Assembly: GCA_003215315.1 (NCBI GenBank)
Contig: QCKO01000001.1
Coordinates: forward strand, 62,001-126,000
Direction: 5' to 3'
DNA: 64,000 nucleotides
DNA from: Prochlorococcus sp. AG-409-P19
GTDB lineage: Bacteria > Cyanobacteriota > Cyanobacteriia > PCC-6307 > Cyanobiaceae
Part shown: positions 19,657 through 29,117 of the stretch, one piece after another
How positions within the stretch are numbered: position 1 is the stretch's first letter
How the letters are laid out: each line of letters begins with the position of its first letter
Notes under the pieces: generated by a model
The model's database searches: none
Seen by the model: the letters and a program-made list of their open reading frames with translations, nothing else
What the model was told of the DNA's origin: nothing
Program-made: the position numbers and the translations under genes

Positions 19657-20934
19657 TCAATCTTGATTATTCTTCTCGTTAGGAATATCAGAAGTGAACT
19701 GAGGCTTAACGAGTCTAGGTGAAGGGGCCTGTCCTGAGATTGTTCTCATCCATCGGTTTCTGGCTATTTCATATAAAAAAATGGATGTAGCAACAGAAGC
19801 ATTAAGACTAGTCGTGACACCTCTCAATGGAATACGAACAAGATGATCACAAACTCTTCTTGTAATAAGAGAAATCCCTTTGGCCTCAGAGCCAGTAACT
19901 ACGACTAATGGGCCATGCGAATCAACTTCAGGCAAAGTCATATCTCCTTCTTCTGCAAGTCCGATAACTGAATAACCATTATTTTTTAGCTGTTCTAGTG
20001 ATCTATTTAGGTTTACAACCCTGGCCACAGGCAGGTGCTCCAATGCTCCTGCTGCTACTTTGGCAACTGATCCAGTAAGTCCAGCACTTCTTCGTTGAGG
20101 CAAAACCAAACCATGAGCTCCTAGAGCCTCAGCAGACCTAACAATTGATCCTAAATTTTGTGGATCAGTTAAACCATCCAAAGCTAGTAAAATTGAAGAA
20201 TCTCCTAAAGGCTTGCAGGCTTTTATAAGTTTGCTCAATTCAAGCGTTTTGGTTGCAGCAATCTGAAGCACAATTCCTTGATGAACAGCACCCTTAGTTA
20301 ATTGTCCTAATCTCGACCAAGAAACTTCTTCAATTAATACTCCAGAAGATTTCGAATCCTTTAAAAGTTGAAAGAACTTTGATGTACTTCTCAATTCTGT
20401 AGTGCACCAGATTCTATGTATTGGCCTACCACTTTTTAAAGCTGCTTCAGTAGCATGTCTACCCCATAGCAAATCATCCGGAACAGAACTAGAAAAGCTC
20501 ACACTACTAGAACTTGATCCAATTTCATTTCTATATTCGTGATTATAATTATTTAATTGATTATTCTTTTGATATCTATAGTTAAAATCACCTTTTTTTA
20601 AAGATAAACCTTCTTGATAGTTATTAGATTTTAGAGGCTTATTTTGATAGTTCCTTGAATTATGTTTTTCAGAATATTCATGCCTAACTTCATTTTCTAT
20701 ACCTTTTATATTATTTCCTCTTCTATTACCTAGATAGTTTATGGTATCACGTTTTAAATTAAAATCTTTTCTATTAGATCCATTTTCCGCTCTACGAGTA
20801 TTTCTAAAATCAGATTGTTTTGGACCTCGTACTTGTTTAGAAGATCTATAATCTAAACCATTGGAATTTCCTCTTCTTTTACCCGTTGAAGAATTAGAAG
20901 AAGATCTCTGATTTTTATTAAGGCGATAACTCAT
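19657..20934 (-). CDS. rlmB: TrmH/SpoU-family 23S rRNA 2'-O-methyltransferase (RlmB-like)
   Basis: Transfers a methyl group to a ribose 2'-OH of 23S rRNA (G2251 for RlmB). The C-terminal 260 residues have an N-terminal substrate-binding domain (LLWGRHATEAAL) and the three SpoU motifs: LDGLTDPQNLGSIVRSAEA, VTGSEAKGIS and IPLRGVTTSLNASVATSI. The first about 150 residues are a low-complexity extension rich in Asn, Arg, Ser, Tyr and Lys with no fold evident. It is followed upstream by the Mini-III gene, so the pair looks like an rRNA-maturation unit. Confidence 0.9.
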   Translation of the reverse strand: MSYRLNKNQRSSSNSSTGKRRGNSNGLDYRSSKQVRGPKQSDFRNTRRAENGSNRKDFNLKRDTINYLGNRRGNNIKGIENEVRHEYSEKHNSRNYQNKPLKSNNYQEGLSLKKGDFNYRYQKNNQLNNYNHEYRNEIGSSSSSVSFSSSVPDDLLWGRHATEAALKSGRPIHRIWCTTELRSTSKFFQLLKDSKSSGVLIEEVSWSRLGQLTKGAVHQGIVLQIAATKTLELSKLIKACKPLGDSSILLALDGLTDPQNLGSIVRSAEALGAHGLVLPQRRSAGLTGSVAKVAAGALEHLPVARVVNLNRSLEQLKNNGYSVIGLAEEGDMTLPEVDSHGPLVVVTGSEAKGISLITRRVCDHLVRIPLRGVTTSLNASVATSIFLYEIARNRWMRTISGQAPSPRLVKPQFTSDIPNEKNNQD

Positions 20935-20945
20935 TGTTTTTAAAA

Positions 20946-21353
20946 CTATTTAATACCTTTAGATTCCTGGTCAAGTAGATCAAACAAGTCAGCCAGACGT
21001 TGTGGATCACTTAAAAAAAGCCAACCAACAATTGTTTCGAATCCAGTTGCCATAGCATAGGTGGCTGCGTCCCCATTCTTAGGCGCTCTTCCAGCTTTGT
21101 TTCTTCCACGCCTTACCAAATCCTTTTCTAAATCTGATAAGTGTGGCTGCAAATCTTTTATTGCTTGTGCTTGAGCTCTGGCCTGAACCTCTGAAACAAC
21201 AGCATTATGAAGGAATTTAGATCTGGCAGGTCTTTTTGAATATCTCATTCTTTGATGCAATTCCCAAACAGCATCTCCCAACCAAGCCAATTGTAATGGC
21301 CCTAAAACATCAGGATCTCCTGATGTTTCCATGCAGCGAATCCAATTAGTCAA
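20946..21353 (-). CDS. mrnC: Mini-ribonuclease III
   Basis: Dimeric RNase III-type catalytic domain without a dsRNA-binding domain; in other bacteria it trims 23S rRNA ends. Evidence: LAWLGDAVWELHQRMR (catalytic Asp helix), NAVVSEVQARAQAQ, and VRRGRNKAG...DAATYAMATGFETIVGWLFL with the second acidic pair. 135 residues, family-typical. The start is a TTG at 21353 overlapping the STAS stop codon (TTGA), so translation is coupled. Confidence 0.92.
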   Translation of the reverse strand: MTNWIRCMETSGDPDVLGPLQLAWLGDAVWELHQRMRYSKRPARSKFLHNAVVSEVQARAQAQAIKDLQPHLSDLEKDLVRRGRNKAGRAPKNGDAATYAMATGFETIVGWLFLSDPQRLADLFDLLDQESKGIK

Positions 21354-21715
21354 GCCGCCAATTTATTTAAAGCTGTAGCCAAGTCTGGTGCCAAATGGAG
21401 AAATTCTTCAAGTCGAACCAACTTAATAGTCTGAATAACTCTTGCATTCCCAACCACTAAAAAAGAACGTTTACCTTTATTGCATTCCTTAGCGGCCTGT
21501 ACCATAGCGCCAAGACCAGACGAATCAATAAAGTCAATGTTTGATAGATCAATGACTACTGAGAGTGAATTCGAAGCAAGAACTTCATTGATATACGAAG
21601 TGAATTGCTTTTCTGAATATGCATCAAGTTGTCCAGTAAAATGAAAAACCAAACAATTCTGCTGGTTCTCAAACCCACCCCTTAAAGAAACGGTAAGTCG
21701 TTGTAAATCGTTTAT
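21350..21715 (-). CDS. STAS-domain protein (anti-sigma factor antagonist-like)
   Basis: The STAS fold is clear: LVFHFTGQLDAYSEKQF, VVIDLSNIDFIDSSGLGAMV with the phosphorylatable Ser pair, and a final helix. The first canonical start in frame (TTG at 21652) falls inside beta-strand 1. Coding similarity continues upstream as NDLQRLTVSLRGGFENQQN, back to an ATA at 21713-21715 with GGGGGG eight bases before it; a TAG stops the frame further up. I place the start at this ATA, giving 121 residues, with reservation. The partner kinase or sigma factor is not in the window. Confidence 0.75.
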   Translation of the reverse strand: MNDLQRLTVSLRGGFENQQNCLVFHFTGQLDAYSEKQFTSYINEVLASNSLSVVIDLSNIDFIDSSGLGAMVQAAKECNKGKRSFLVVGNARVIQTIKLVRLEEFLHLAPDLATALNKLAA

Positions 21716-21766
21716 GGGAATAACCCCCCAATACTTCTAGCTTGAAGTGTAGTTATAGAAATCAAA

Positions 21767-22921
21767 CTAAACCACGCTTCTTCGTCGTTCTTCCATCAAG
21801 TCAACAAATCGTTGAAAATGATAATCGGCATCATGAGGACCTGGACTAGCTTCTGGATGATATTGAACCCCAAAAAAAGGAAGATTTCTTCCTTCAATTG
21901 CTGCAACAGTATTGTCATTCAAATTGAAGTGAGTTATTTGAACTTTATCTTTTGGTAATGAATCTGGATCTAAAGCAAAGCCATGGTTTTGACTTGTTAT
22001 CTCAACTTTTCCTGATGTTCCACAAGGATGATTCAACCCACGATGTCCATAAGGCAACTTGAATGTTTTACCACCTAAACCTAAACCTAAAATTTGATGA
22101 CCTAAACAAATTCCAAAGATTGGTGTAGTCGCATCATTTATCAAATCCCTAACTAATTTTATTCCTTCAATTACAGTTGAGGGGTCACCTGGACCATTAG
22201 AAAGGAATACACCTTCCGGATTAATGCGTTTCAATTCATCATAATTAATATCTGATGGAACAACTGTAATATCACATCCATAAGAAGTTAATCGATTCAA
22301 TATTGACCTTTTTATACCAAAATCGACAGCTACAATATTATAAGGTTTTACGGTATTTTGCTTAATCCTTTGATCAAATAAAATGGGACTAATTTTATTC
22401 CATTTATAATTTACTTTTGTTGAAACCTTTGAAACCAAATTCAAACCATTCATTGAAGGGGATTCTTTTAAAATCTCCAAAAGTTGCTTAATAGAATAAT
22501 TCCCATCCGTTGAGATAACAGCATTTAAAGTTCCCGCATCACGAAGACTGAAGACCAAAGATCTAGTATCTATACCTGATAAACCAATAACCTTCTGATC
22601 TATTAACCAATCTTCAAAAGAAGATTCACTTCTCCAATTACTTGGTATAGAAGTAAATTGACGGACCACAATGCCCTTTACAACTGACGAGTCAGACTCT
22701 TGATCATTAATATTTACCCCAGTATTTCCAATTTCAGGGAAAGTAAAGGTGACTAGTTGTCCATAATAACTTGGGTCAGTAAGAACTTCCTGGTAACCTG
22801 TCATTCCAGTATTAAAAACGACCTCACCTATCACAGTCCCAACATAACCGAAAGAAAAACCTTCAAATAATAATCCATTTTCAAGTAATAATATTCCTTT
22901 TTTATCTGAAGATGAATACAT
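21767..22921 (-). CDS. carA: carbamoyl-phosphate synthase small subunit
   Basis: Glutamine amidotransferase subunit that feeds ammonia to CarB for carbamoyl phosphate, used for arginine and pyrimidines. Class I GATase triad: Cys near residue 272 in FGICLGHQILG, and His and Glu in QYHPEASPGPHD near 355. The N-terminal CarA-specific domain has FNTGMTGYQEVLTDPSY. 384 residues, full length. carB is not in the window. Confidence 0.96.
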   Translation of the reverse strand: MYSSSDKKGILLLENGLLFEGFSFGYVGTVIGEVVFNTGMTGYQEVLTDPSYYGQLVTFTFPEIGNTGVNINDQESDSSVVKGIVVRQFTSIPSNWRSESSFEDWLIDQKVIGLSGIDTRSLVFSLRDAGTLNAVISTDGNYSIKQLLEILKESPSMNGLNLVSKVSTKVNYKWNKISPILFDQRIKQNTVKPYNIVAVDFGIKRSILNRLTSYGCDITVVPSDINYDELKRINPEGVFLSNGPGDPSTVIEGIKLVRDLINDATTPIFGICLGHQILGLGLGGKTFKLPYGHRGLNHPCGTSGKVEITSQNHGFALDPDSLPKDKVQITHFNLNDNTVAAIEGRNLPFFGVQYHPEASPGPHDADYHFQRFVDLMEERRRSVV

Positions 22922-22937
22922 AAAAATTACAATAATA

Positions 22938-23972
22938 TTAAATAGATAAGTGTGATTTTAGTTGATTAAATACTGCCCAGGGGGTATCCGAGTCTAAACA
23001 TTTTAGGGCTTTAGAAACGCCTAACGACAAATCCTTTTCTATTCCAGCTACCCAAAGTACCAAAGCTGAATTAAGAGCAACAACCTGACGATGGGATTTT
23101 TCACCTCTTCCTCTAAGTAAAGATTCTAATATATTTGCATTTGTTTTAATATCACTACCTTCCAATGATTTAATTGTGAAAGTATCAAGTCCTAAATCAG
23201 ATGGACTAATAATATCAGATTTAATTTCCCCATTAGATATAAATCTAAATTGATTAGCTCCCTCAAGAGAAGCTTCATCTAATCCTCCAGATCCAAAAAC
23301 TACAATTGCCCTATCAAGCCCAAGACCTAATAAGGCATTTGCCATTGGATCCAACAAATCTGATTTTGCCACCCCAAGGACTTGTCCCTGAGGTTTTAAA
23401 GGGTTAACCAATGGTCCTAATAAATTGAAAACTGTTCTTATCCCAAGGCTCTTGCGTAAAGGGGCTAAATTTATTAATGAAGAATGCCATGCTGGAGCAA
23501 ATAAGAAAGTCACATTTGTTTTTTCTAACGCGGTAACAACCTTTTCTAATGGTGCATTAAGAGGTATACCTAAAGATTCCAAAACATCGGCAGAGCCAAC
23601 ACTCCCACTAGCACTACGATTTCCATGTTTTGCTATTTTCACACCACAAGCTGCCGAAACAAAAGCTACAGCAGTAGAAATATTAAAAGTGTTCGCTCCA
23701 TCTCCTCCAGTCCCGCAAGTATCAACTAAAAAATAATCTGGTGGTTGAATAGGCATTGAACATGCATTTTGTAGAACTTTTGCCATTCCCGATAGTTCAT
23801 TTCCATTTACTCCTTTACTTCTAAAAGCAGCTAATAGAGCTCCAGTTTGAACAGGTTGAAAATCCTCATTCAACCAAGAATGCATTAATACAGATGATTG
23901 CTCTTCACTTAGGTCATGTCCTTCTAGAAGAGATTCAAGAATGTTGGAGAAAGATGTGTTATTAGAATTCAT
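22938..23972 (-). CDS. trpD: anthranilate phosphoribosyltransferase
   Basis: Second step of tryptophan synthesis: joins anthranilate and PRPP. The PRPP/Mg site is [16 protein letters not shown] (about 83-98), followed by [18 protein letters not shown] and the anthranilate-contacting [17 protein letters not shown]. 344 residues, family-typical. It precedes carA by 16 bases on the same strand, so the two are probably cotranscribed. Confidence 0.96.
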   Translation of the reverse strand: MNSNNTSFSNILESLLEGHDLSEEQSSVLMHSWLNEDFQPVQTGALLAAFRSKGVNGNELSGMAKVLQNACSMPIQPPDYFLVDTCGTGGDGANTFNISTAVAFVSAACGVKIAKHGNRSASGSVGSADVLESLGIPLNAPLEKVVTALEKTNVTFLFAPAWHSSLINLAPLRKSLGIRTVFNLLGPLVNPLKPQGQVLGVAKSDLLDPMANALLGLGLDRAIVVFGSGGLDEASLEGANQFRFISNGEIKSDIISPSDLGLDTFTIKSLEGSDIKTNANILESLLRGRGEKSHRQVVALNSALVLWVAGIEKDLSLGVSKALKCLDSDTPWAVFNQLKSHLSI

Positions 23973-24074
23973 TGATCAAATAAGCATATAGCATTTGTCA
24001 AAACTCATTCAAAAAATTCTTTATTTAATATATCAATATATTTGTTGATAAAAAATAAGTCTACTTTCATCAGA

Positions 24075-24383
24075 TTAATTAGATCCCTTGTCTGATGTAT
24101 CAAAACCTGAACCAACTTCCTCTTCAGAAGAGATCGTAGGTCTAAATCCTTCATTCCAGATTGTTCTAGTTTTAACATTTAGTTCATCACGATTAAATTT
24201 CCACAATTTCAAAATCTTCTCCAGATCCAATTTAAGATCAGTAGCTCCTGGAAAGTCCTCATAACGGTTGAACAACCTAGCCAGGTCAACAAGGTCATTA
24301 TTATTAGGAGTCTCTTTTGAAATCAACCGATTAGTAAGATCACGATCTTGTAAATACAATGGGTGATTTTGATCCTCAACCAT
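24075..24383 (-). CDS. DUF3288-like protein
   Basis: 102 residues, soluble, acidic C-terminus. The N-terminal DQNHPLYLQDRDLTNRLI and the central LARLFNRYEDFPGATDLKLDLEKIL follow the DUF3288 pattern found across cyanobacteria. Function unknown. It diverges from the ABC transporter gene at 24464; 24384-24463 holds both promoters. Confidence 0.75.
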   Translation of the reverse strand: MVEDQNHPLYLQDRDLTNRLISKETPNNNDLVDLARLFNRYEDFPGATDLKLDLEKILKLWKFNRDELNVKTRTIWNEGFRPTISSEEEVGSGFDTSDKGSN

Positions 24384-24463
24384 CTATTCGATAGTAGCTT
24401 CAAATAAAATGATCACATTTTCTACCAAAAGTTGTCTAAATTGAAAAGCATATTAATGAAAGC

Positions 24464-26239
24464 ATGACCACTTTACGTATAGACCTGATAGCAAATTACC
24501 TAAGGCCTCATAAAAAGGCTCTAATTTTTGGAGGGTTATCTTTAATTCTAGTAAACCTTCTAAGTGTTGCTATACCAATGGAAGTCAAAAATATTGTAGA
24601 TGAATTAAAAAGCGGTTTTGAAATTACCTATATCCTTCGTCAAGTCATGTGGATTCTTCTTCTTGCTTCAACAATGGCTGCTGTCCGCCTGATCTCTAGA
24701 CAATTAGTATTTGGAGTTGGTCGACAAGTAGAGGTGAATTTAAGGCAAAGATTATTCAATCATATGCTTCTTCAAGATCCAGCTTGGGTACAAAAGATTG
24801 GAACTGGAGAGATAATTAGTAGAGCCACAAGCGATATTGAAAATATAAGGAGATTATTAGGTTTTACTATTCTTAGTTTAACTAACACATTGCTGGCATA
24901 TACATTTACTTTGCCAGCAATGTTAGCGATAGATCCAGTACTGACTTTTATCTCTATTTCTCTATATCCATTAATGCTAGGAACTGTTGGTTTATTTGGT
25001 GGAAGAATGGTTAGGCAAAGAAAAAGACAGCAAGAAGCCCTAGCAAAACTTAGTGAATTAATACAAGAAGACTTATCTGGAATAAGTGCAATCAAAATAT
25101 ATGGCCAAGAAGAGTCAGAGCTAAAGGCGTTTTCCCATCTAAATAAAAGATATCGAGATGCAGCAATAAATTTAGCAAGAACAGCAAGTACTCTTTTCCC
25201 TTTGTTACAAGGAATTTCATCTATATCATTACTATTACTTATAGCGATAGGAAGTCGACAACTTCAGCAAACCTCATTGACTATAGGAGGATTGATAGCA
25301 TTAATTTTATATGTAGAAAGGTTAGTATTTCCTACAGCATTACTAGGGTTCACACTTAATACATTCCAGTTAGGACAAGTAAGTCTCGAAAGAGTAAACG
25401 AGTTACTAATACAACAACCAAAGATCAAGGATAATAATGAAGTGATAGATTTCAAACCAAATTCTGCTGGTAAACTCGAAGCAAAGAATTTAACTATTAG
25501 CTATGACAATCAAAAAAGAAATGTATTAGATAAGATTTCATTTGTACTTAAACCAGGCGAATTAGTAGCTCTTGTTGGTCCGGTAGGTTGTGGCAAGACT
25601 ACACTTGCCAGAGCAATTAGTAGAATAATTGATGTACCTAAAGGACAATTATTTCTTGATGATCAAGACATTTTAAAACTACAATTAAATGATTTGAGGA
25701 AAAACATAGCATTAGTTCCTCAAGAAGGATATCTATTTACAAACACACTTGAAGAGAACATAAGATACGGAGACCCACTGGCATCAAAAAACGATGTAGA
25801 AAATGCGGCTATTCAAGCAAGAATGATTGAAGACATAAGAAGTTTCCCTGACGGATTCAAAACATTGGTTGGGGAAAGAGGTATTACATTAAGTGGAGGT
25901 CAAAGACAAAGAACTGCTCTTGCAAGAGCACTCTTACTACAAGCACCATTAATTGTCCTAGATGATGCTTTAGCCAGTGTTGACAATAAAACTGCTTCTG
26001 GAATATTAACCTCAATAAAAAATCAAGGAAATAAGACAATTCTATTAATAAGTCATCAATTATCAGCAGCTGCTGCATGTGACCGTATCTTAGTAATGAA
26101 TAATGGAAAAATTGAGCAAGAAGGCAAACATAATGATCTTATAAATCAAAATGGTATCTATAAAAAACTCTGGGAAAGAGAACAAGCTGCAGAACAAATA
26201 CAAACCATCGAAAAAACTTCTCATGAATTTAATAGTTAA
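24464..26239 (+). CDS. ABC exporter, fused permease and ATPase (MdlA/MsbA type)
   Basis: 591 residues. N-terminal membrane domain of six helices (about 20-290) and a C-terminal nucleotide-binding domain: Walker A GPVGCGKTTLARA (about 370), Q-loop LVPQEGYLFTNT, signature LSGGQRQRTALARAL (about 473), Walker B IVLDDALASVD (about 495) and the H-loop ISHQLSAAA. The residue after the Walker B Asp is Asp rather than Glu, as in MdlA-like exporters. Works as a homo- or heterodimer; the substrate cannot be told. Confidence 0.92.
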   Translation: MTTLRIDLIANYLRPHKKALIFGGLSLILVNLLSVAIPMEVKNIVDELKSGFEITYILRQVMWILLLASTMAAVRLISRQLVFGVGRQVEVNLRQRLFNHMLLQDPAWVQKIGTGEIISRATSDIENIRRLLGFTILSLTNTLLAYTFTLPAMLAIDPVLTFISISLYPLMLGTVGLFGGRMVRQRKRQQEALAKLSELIQEDLSGISAIKIYGQEESELKAFSHLNKRYRDAAINLARTASTLFPLLQGISSISLLLLIAIGSRQLQQTSLTIGGLIALILYVERLVFPTALLGFTLNTFQLGQVSLERVNELLIQQPKIKDNNEVIDFKPNSAGKLEAKNLTISYDNQKRNVLDKISFVLKPGELVALVGPVGCGKTTLARAISRIIDVPKGQLFLDDQDILKLQLNDLRKNIALVPQEGYLFTNTLEENIRYGDPLASKNDVENAAIQARMIEDIRSFPDGFKTLVGERGITLSGGQRQRTALARALLLQAPLIVLDDALASVDNKTASGILTSIKNQGNKTILLISHQLSAAAACDRILVMNNGKIEQEGKHNDLINQNGIYKKLWEREQAAEQIQTIEKTSHEFNS

Positions 26240-26337
26240 GCAACCTGAAATTATTAAATTTCCTCAAACAGAGTTAACTCAGTAGCATAAAAAGAATAAT
26301 TTCTACTATCTTTAAAATAAGACCTAAAAAAAATCAA

Positions 26338-26580
26338 ATGACAAAATACACAATGAGTTGTGATCTTGAATTTGGTGATATATATATTCAAATACTAGCT
26401 TGGATGGGAGTTATATTTGCAAGTCTTGCCTCAGGTCTAGCGCTTATGGGTTCAACAAAACCGATCTTTGCACTTGTAGGAGTAGGGTTAATACTAGTAC
26501 TAAGCTTACCTTTCCTACTTTTTGCCTTTGTCACTACATTAATCAATCATATTAAATTAGTTTCAGATGAATCTGAGTAA
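26338..26580 (+). CDS. small two-helix membrane protein
   Basis: 80 residues with two predicted membrane helices, ILAWMGVIFASLASGLALMG and FALVGVGLILVLSLPFLLF, separated by a short STKP turn. The N-terminus MTKYTMSCDLEFGD is polar. No family recognised. It lies 98 bases after the ABC exporter and 20 bases before msrA. Confidence 0.65.
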   Translation: MTKYTMSCDLEFGDIYIQILAWMGVIFASLASGLALMGSTKPIFALVGVGLILVLSLPFLLFAFVTTLINHIKLVSDESE

Positions 26581-26600
26581 TCATTTACCATCTAACATTA

Positions 26601-27329
26601 ATGTTAAATTTCCTCTCTAAATTCCTTTCAGGTAAAAATACAAAAGTAATGAGCCCAAAAACAAACCATTTTATCCTTGGAACAAATTTAAATTCAGCCT
26701 TAGAAAAGTCAAACAACCAAATCCTGTTTGGTTGTGGATGTTTTTGGGGCGCTGAAAAAGGTTTTTGGAAATTACCTGGTGTTTTATACACCGCAGTTGG
26801 ATATGCAGGCGGAACCAAAGAAAATCCAAATTATAATGAAGTTTGCTCAGGGTTAACTGGCCATACTGAAGTAGTCCAAGTTATTTGGAATAACAAATTG
26901 ATTGATATTAGTGATCTTTTAAAGCTCTTCTGGGAATGTCATGATCCTACTCAAGGTAATCGACAGGGAAATGACAATGGTACTCAATATAGATCTGCAA
27001 TATACACAAGTAATCATGATCATTATATAAAGTCAATTGACAGTAAAATTCATTATGAAAATGATTTAAGAAAGAATGGATTGGGAACTATAACAACAGA
27101 AATAAAGGAAGGCATTATTTTTAATAAAGCTGAAGATTACCATCAACAATACTTAGCCAAACCTTCGAGCAGGCCTTATTGCTCAGCAATGCCAACCAAA
27201 GTAGTATTAGGTAATTTTAAAGGTTCTAACTTTAAGCTAAGAAAAGAAGTATGGTCCAACTACAATTGGGACATATCGCATTGCATCCTTAGGGGCAATA
27301 ATAATCAAATCGAGCTAAGCGGATCATGA
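26601..27329 (+). CDS. msrA: peptide methionine-S-sulfoxide reductase
   Basis: Repairs methionine S-sulfoxide in proteins with electrons from thioredoxin, an oxidative-stress defence. The active site is GCGCFWGAE with catalytic Cys47, followed by VGYAGG, GHTEVVQV and FWECHDPTQGNRQGND. C-terminal Cys in PYCSAMP could resolve. 242 residues, slightly long because of the N-terminal 40 residues seen also in other cyanobacteria. Its stop overlaps the start of the next small ORF. Confidence 0.95.
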   Translation: MLNFLSKFLSGKNTKVMSPKTNHFILGTNLNSALEKSNNQILFGCGCFWGAEKGFWKLPGVLYTAVGYAGGTKENPNYNEVCSGLTGHTEVVQVIWNNKLIDISDLLKLFWECHDPTQGNRQGNDNGTQYRSAIYTSNHDHYIKSIDSKIHYENDLRKNGLGTITTEIKEGIIFNKAEDYHQQYLAKPSSRPYCSAMPTKVVLGNFKGSNFKLRKEVWSNYNWDISHCILRGNNNQIELSGS

Positions 27330-27490
27330 ATAATCAATTATCTGACAGGAAAGTTATAGGTATAATAATAATTACCATTATTTTCATATTCATTGTTATT
27401 TTTTCTTTTAGTAGTAATACAAGAAACAATACAATAGAATGGAGAGATTCTTATTCTGGATTAAATAATTATACGGAAAGCAATCTATAA
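27326..27490 (+). CDS. small single-helix membrane protein
   Basis: 54 codons, ATG overlapping the msrA stop (ATGA), which supports real translation. Residues 10-29 are almost all Ile, Val, Phe and Thr: one membrane helix. The C-terminus is polar (IEWRDSYSGLNNYTESNL). No family recognised. Confidence 0.5.
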   Translation: MNNQLSDRKVIGIIIITIIFIFIVIFSFSSNTRNNTIEWRDSYSGLNNYTESNL

Positions 27491-27504
27491 TAATATTTAG
27501 AATT

Positions 27505-27822
27505 ATGGATACCAATAAAAGCACTCACAGTAAATTACTTATAAACCTATATACTATTATTGCTATAATATTGATATTAATACCAGAAAAGATAGCCGAA
27601 TCTATATTGATTCTGGACAATATCAATAGAAAAAATAAACTTTCTAAGCTAGCACCGCTCTGGAGAAAGAGAGCGGACTTACGGTTTTCAACATTTTCAA
27701 TGAAAGAATTGAGATTAACAGCTAGAGAACTCAATCTATTTGGTTACTCAACAGATACAAGAAGTAAATTAACAAATAGGATTATTAAAACCCTTAGCAA
27801 GAAGAATTCAATCAATCATTAA
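27505..27822 (+). CDS. small protein with membrane helix and SAP-like C-terminus
   Basis: 105 residues. One hydrophobic stretch near the N-terminus (LINLYTIIAIILILIP), then a basic region and MKELRLTARELNLFGYSTDTRSKLTNRI, which resembles a SAP-type helix-turn-helix (Leu-rich motif with a Gly-Tyr turn). SAP motifs often bind nucleic acids; this is only a pattern resemblance. It lies 14 bases after the preceding micro-gene. Confidence 0.6.
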   Translation: MDTNKSTHSKLLINLYTIIAIILILIPEKIAESILILDNINRKNKLSKLAPLWRKRADLRFSTFSMKELRLTARELNLFGYSTDTRSKLTNRIIKTLSKKNSINH

Positions 27823-27865
27823 TAAACAAGACGAAATGGAAGAGCATGTGATAACTTTAAATTAT

Positions 27866-27939
27866 CGGGGCGTAGCGCAGCTTGGTAGCGCACCACTTTG
27901 GGGTAGTGGGGGTCGTGGGTTCAAATCCCGCCGCTCCGA
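27866..27939 (+). tRNA. trnP-GGG: tRNA-Pro (anticodon GGG)
   Basis: A complete cloverleaf can be folded: acceptor CGGGGCG with CGCTCCG (one G-T pair), D stem GCGC/GCGC, anticodon stem CCACT/AGTGG with loop TTGGGGT and anticodon GGG at 27900-27902, T arm GTGGG-TTCAAAT-CCCGC, discriminator A at 27939. No CCA is encoded directly after it (TATA follows). It reads CCC and CCT proline codons. Confidence 0.93.
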
Positions 27940-27984
27940 TATAGACATTAAATTCATAAAATAATAACTAAACATCTAAACATA

Positions 27985-28140
27985 TCAATCTGAATCACTA
28001 ATTAATCCTTCTATCAACTTATAAGTGCTAATTATTACAGATGAAAATATTGCTATAGTAAATAAAATTAATATTATGATTAATAGCTGTGGAATCTCCA
28101 ACTCACCAAAAGAAACTAAAAACAAGTTAAGAATATACAT
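27985..28140 (-). CDS. small single-helix membrane protein
   Basis: 51 codons. After an N-terminal MYILNLFLVSFGELEIPQ there is a long hydrophobic stretch (LLIIILILFTIAIFSSVIIS) and a short acidic tail. It lies 37 bases downstream of uppP on the same strand. No family recognised; called on composition and position only. Confidence 0.45.
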   Translation of the reverse strand: MYILNLFLVSFGELEIPQLLIIILILFTIAIFSSVIISTYKLIEGLISDSD

Positions 28141-28177
28141 TAGTAAATTTTATCAAACAACATTTATTATACATTAC

Positions 28178-29026
28178 TCATACAAATAAATCAGAATAGC
28201 TTAAGACAAGTAGCATAATACCAAACAATAGCCTATAAAATATAAATATATTTGTATTATTCGATTGCAAAAACTTAAGGATAAAATTTATAGAAAAGTA
28301 TGAGGAAAAACCTGCAGAAATAATGCCAAGAAAAATAGGAATAAGGGAATATGATGAATTGACGCGGAAGAGTTGATATAGCTCTGTAAAGCCAGACAAG
28401 GCTATTGCTGGTACACCAAGTAAGAAAGAAAATCGTGCAGCATCTGATCTTTTAATTCCAAGATATAAAGCCGTTGTAATAGTAATTCCAGATCGTGAAA
28501 CGCCTGGAAAAATTGCCAAAGATTGACTTATTCCTACTAAAAACAAATCTTTTATGGTAACTGTTTTTAAATCATGCAACCTTTTGAAATTTGACTCTAC
28601 TAGAAACAAAAGTACTGCCATTAAAATAGAAACTATAGCTATAGAGTTAATACTTCTGAATACAGAGAACTCATAATTCCTCCAAAAAAGCTTTATCATT
28701 ACTCCCGCTAAGCATATAGGAAGTGTTCCAATTACAAGTGCTATTAGAATCTTATTTTTCGAAAAATAATTAACCTCATGAATTTCTAGTAAAGATGGTA
28801 ATGATTTATAAAGTGCAAAGAATTCTTTAGAAAAATAGATAAGTAAGGCAAAAAGACTTCCTAGCTGAAAAGAAGCAGTAATAGATAAGCTGGGCTCTCT
28901 CCAACCCAATAAAAATGGTATAACTTTAAGATGCGCTGTACTACTAATAGGTAGAAATTCTGTCAGACCTTGAACAATTCCTAATAATATAGACTGAACA
29001 CAATCAAAAATAGAAGAATAGGTCAA
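28178..29026 (-). CDS. uppP: undecaprenyl-diphosphatase
   Basis: Membrane phosphatase (BacA family) that recycles undecaprenyl diphosphate for peptidoglycan and other envelope polymers. The conserved GLTEFLPISSTAHL (about 20-33) and GVSRSGITITTALYLGIKRSDAARFSFLLGVPAI (second motif) are intact. 282 residues with about eight helices, family-typical. The start appears to be a TTG at 29026. Confidence 0.95.
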   Translation of the reverse strand: MTYSSIFDCVQSILLGIVQGLTEFLPISSTAHLKVIPFLLGWREPSLSITASFQLGSLFALLIYFSKEFFALYKSLPSLLEIHEVNYFSKNKILIALVIGTLPICLAGVMIKLFWRNYEFSVFRSINSIAIVSILMAVLLFLVESNFKRLHDLKTVTIKDLFLVGISQSLAIFPGVSRSGITITTALYLGIKRSDAARFSFLLGVPAIALSGFTELYQLFRVNSSYSLIPIFLGIISAGFSSYFSINFILKFLQSNNTNIFIFYRLLFGIMLLVLSYSDLFV

Positions 29027-29117
29027 ATTTAAAATTTATTAGACTTTCTTATTTTGACAAGAAGTAGTAAGGTAATCAACTTTGCTATTATTATATTAAT
29101 CTGTAGCTATAAAAAAA

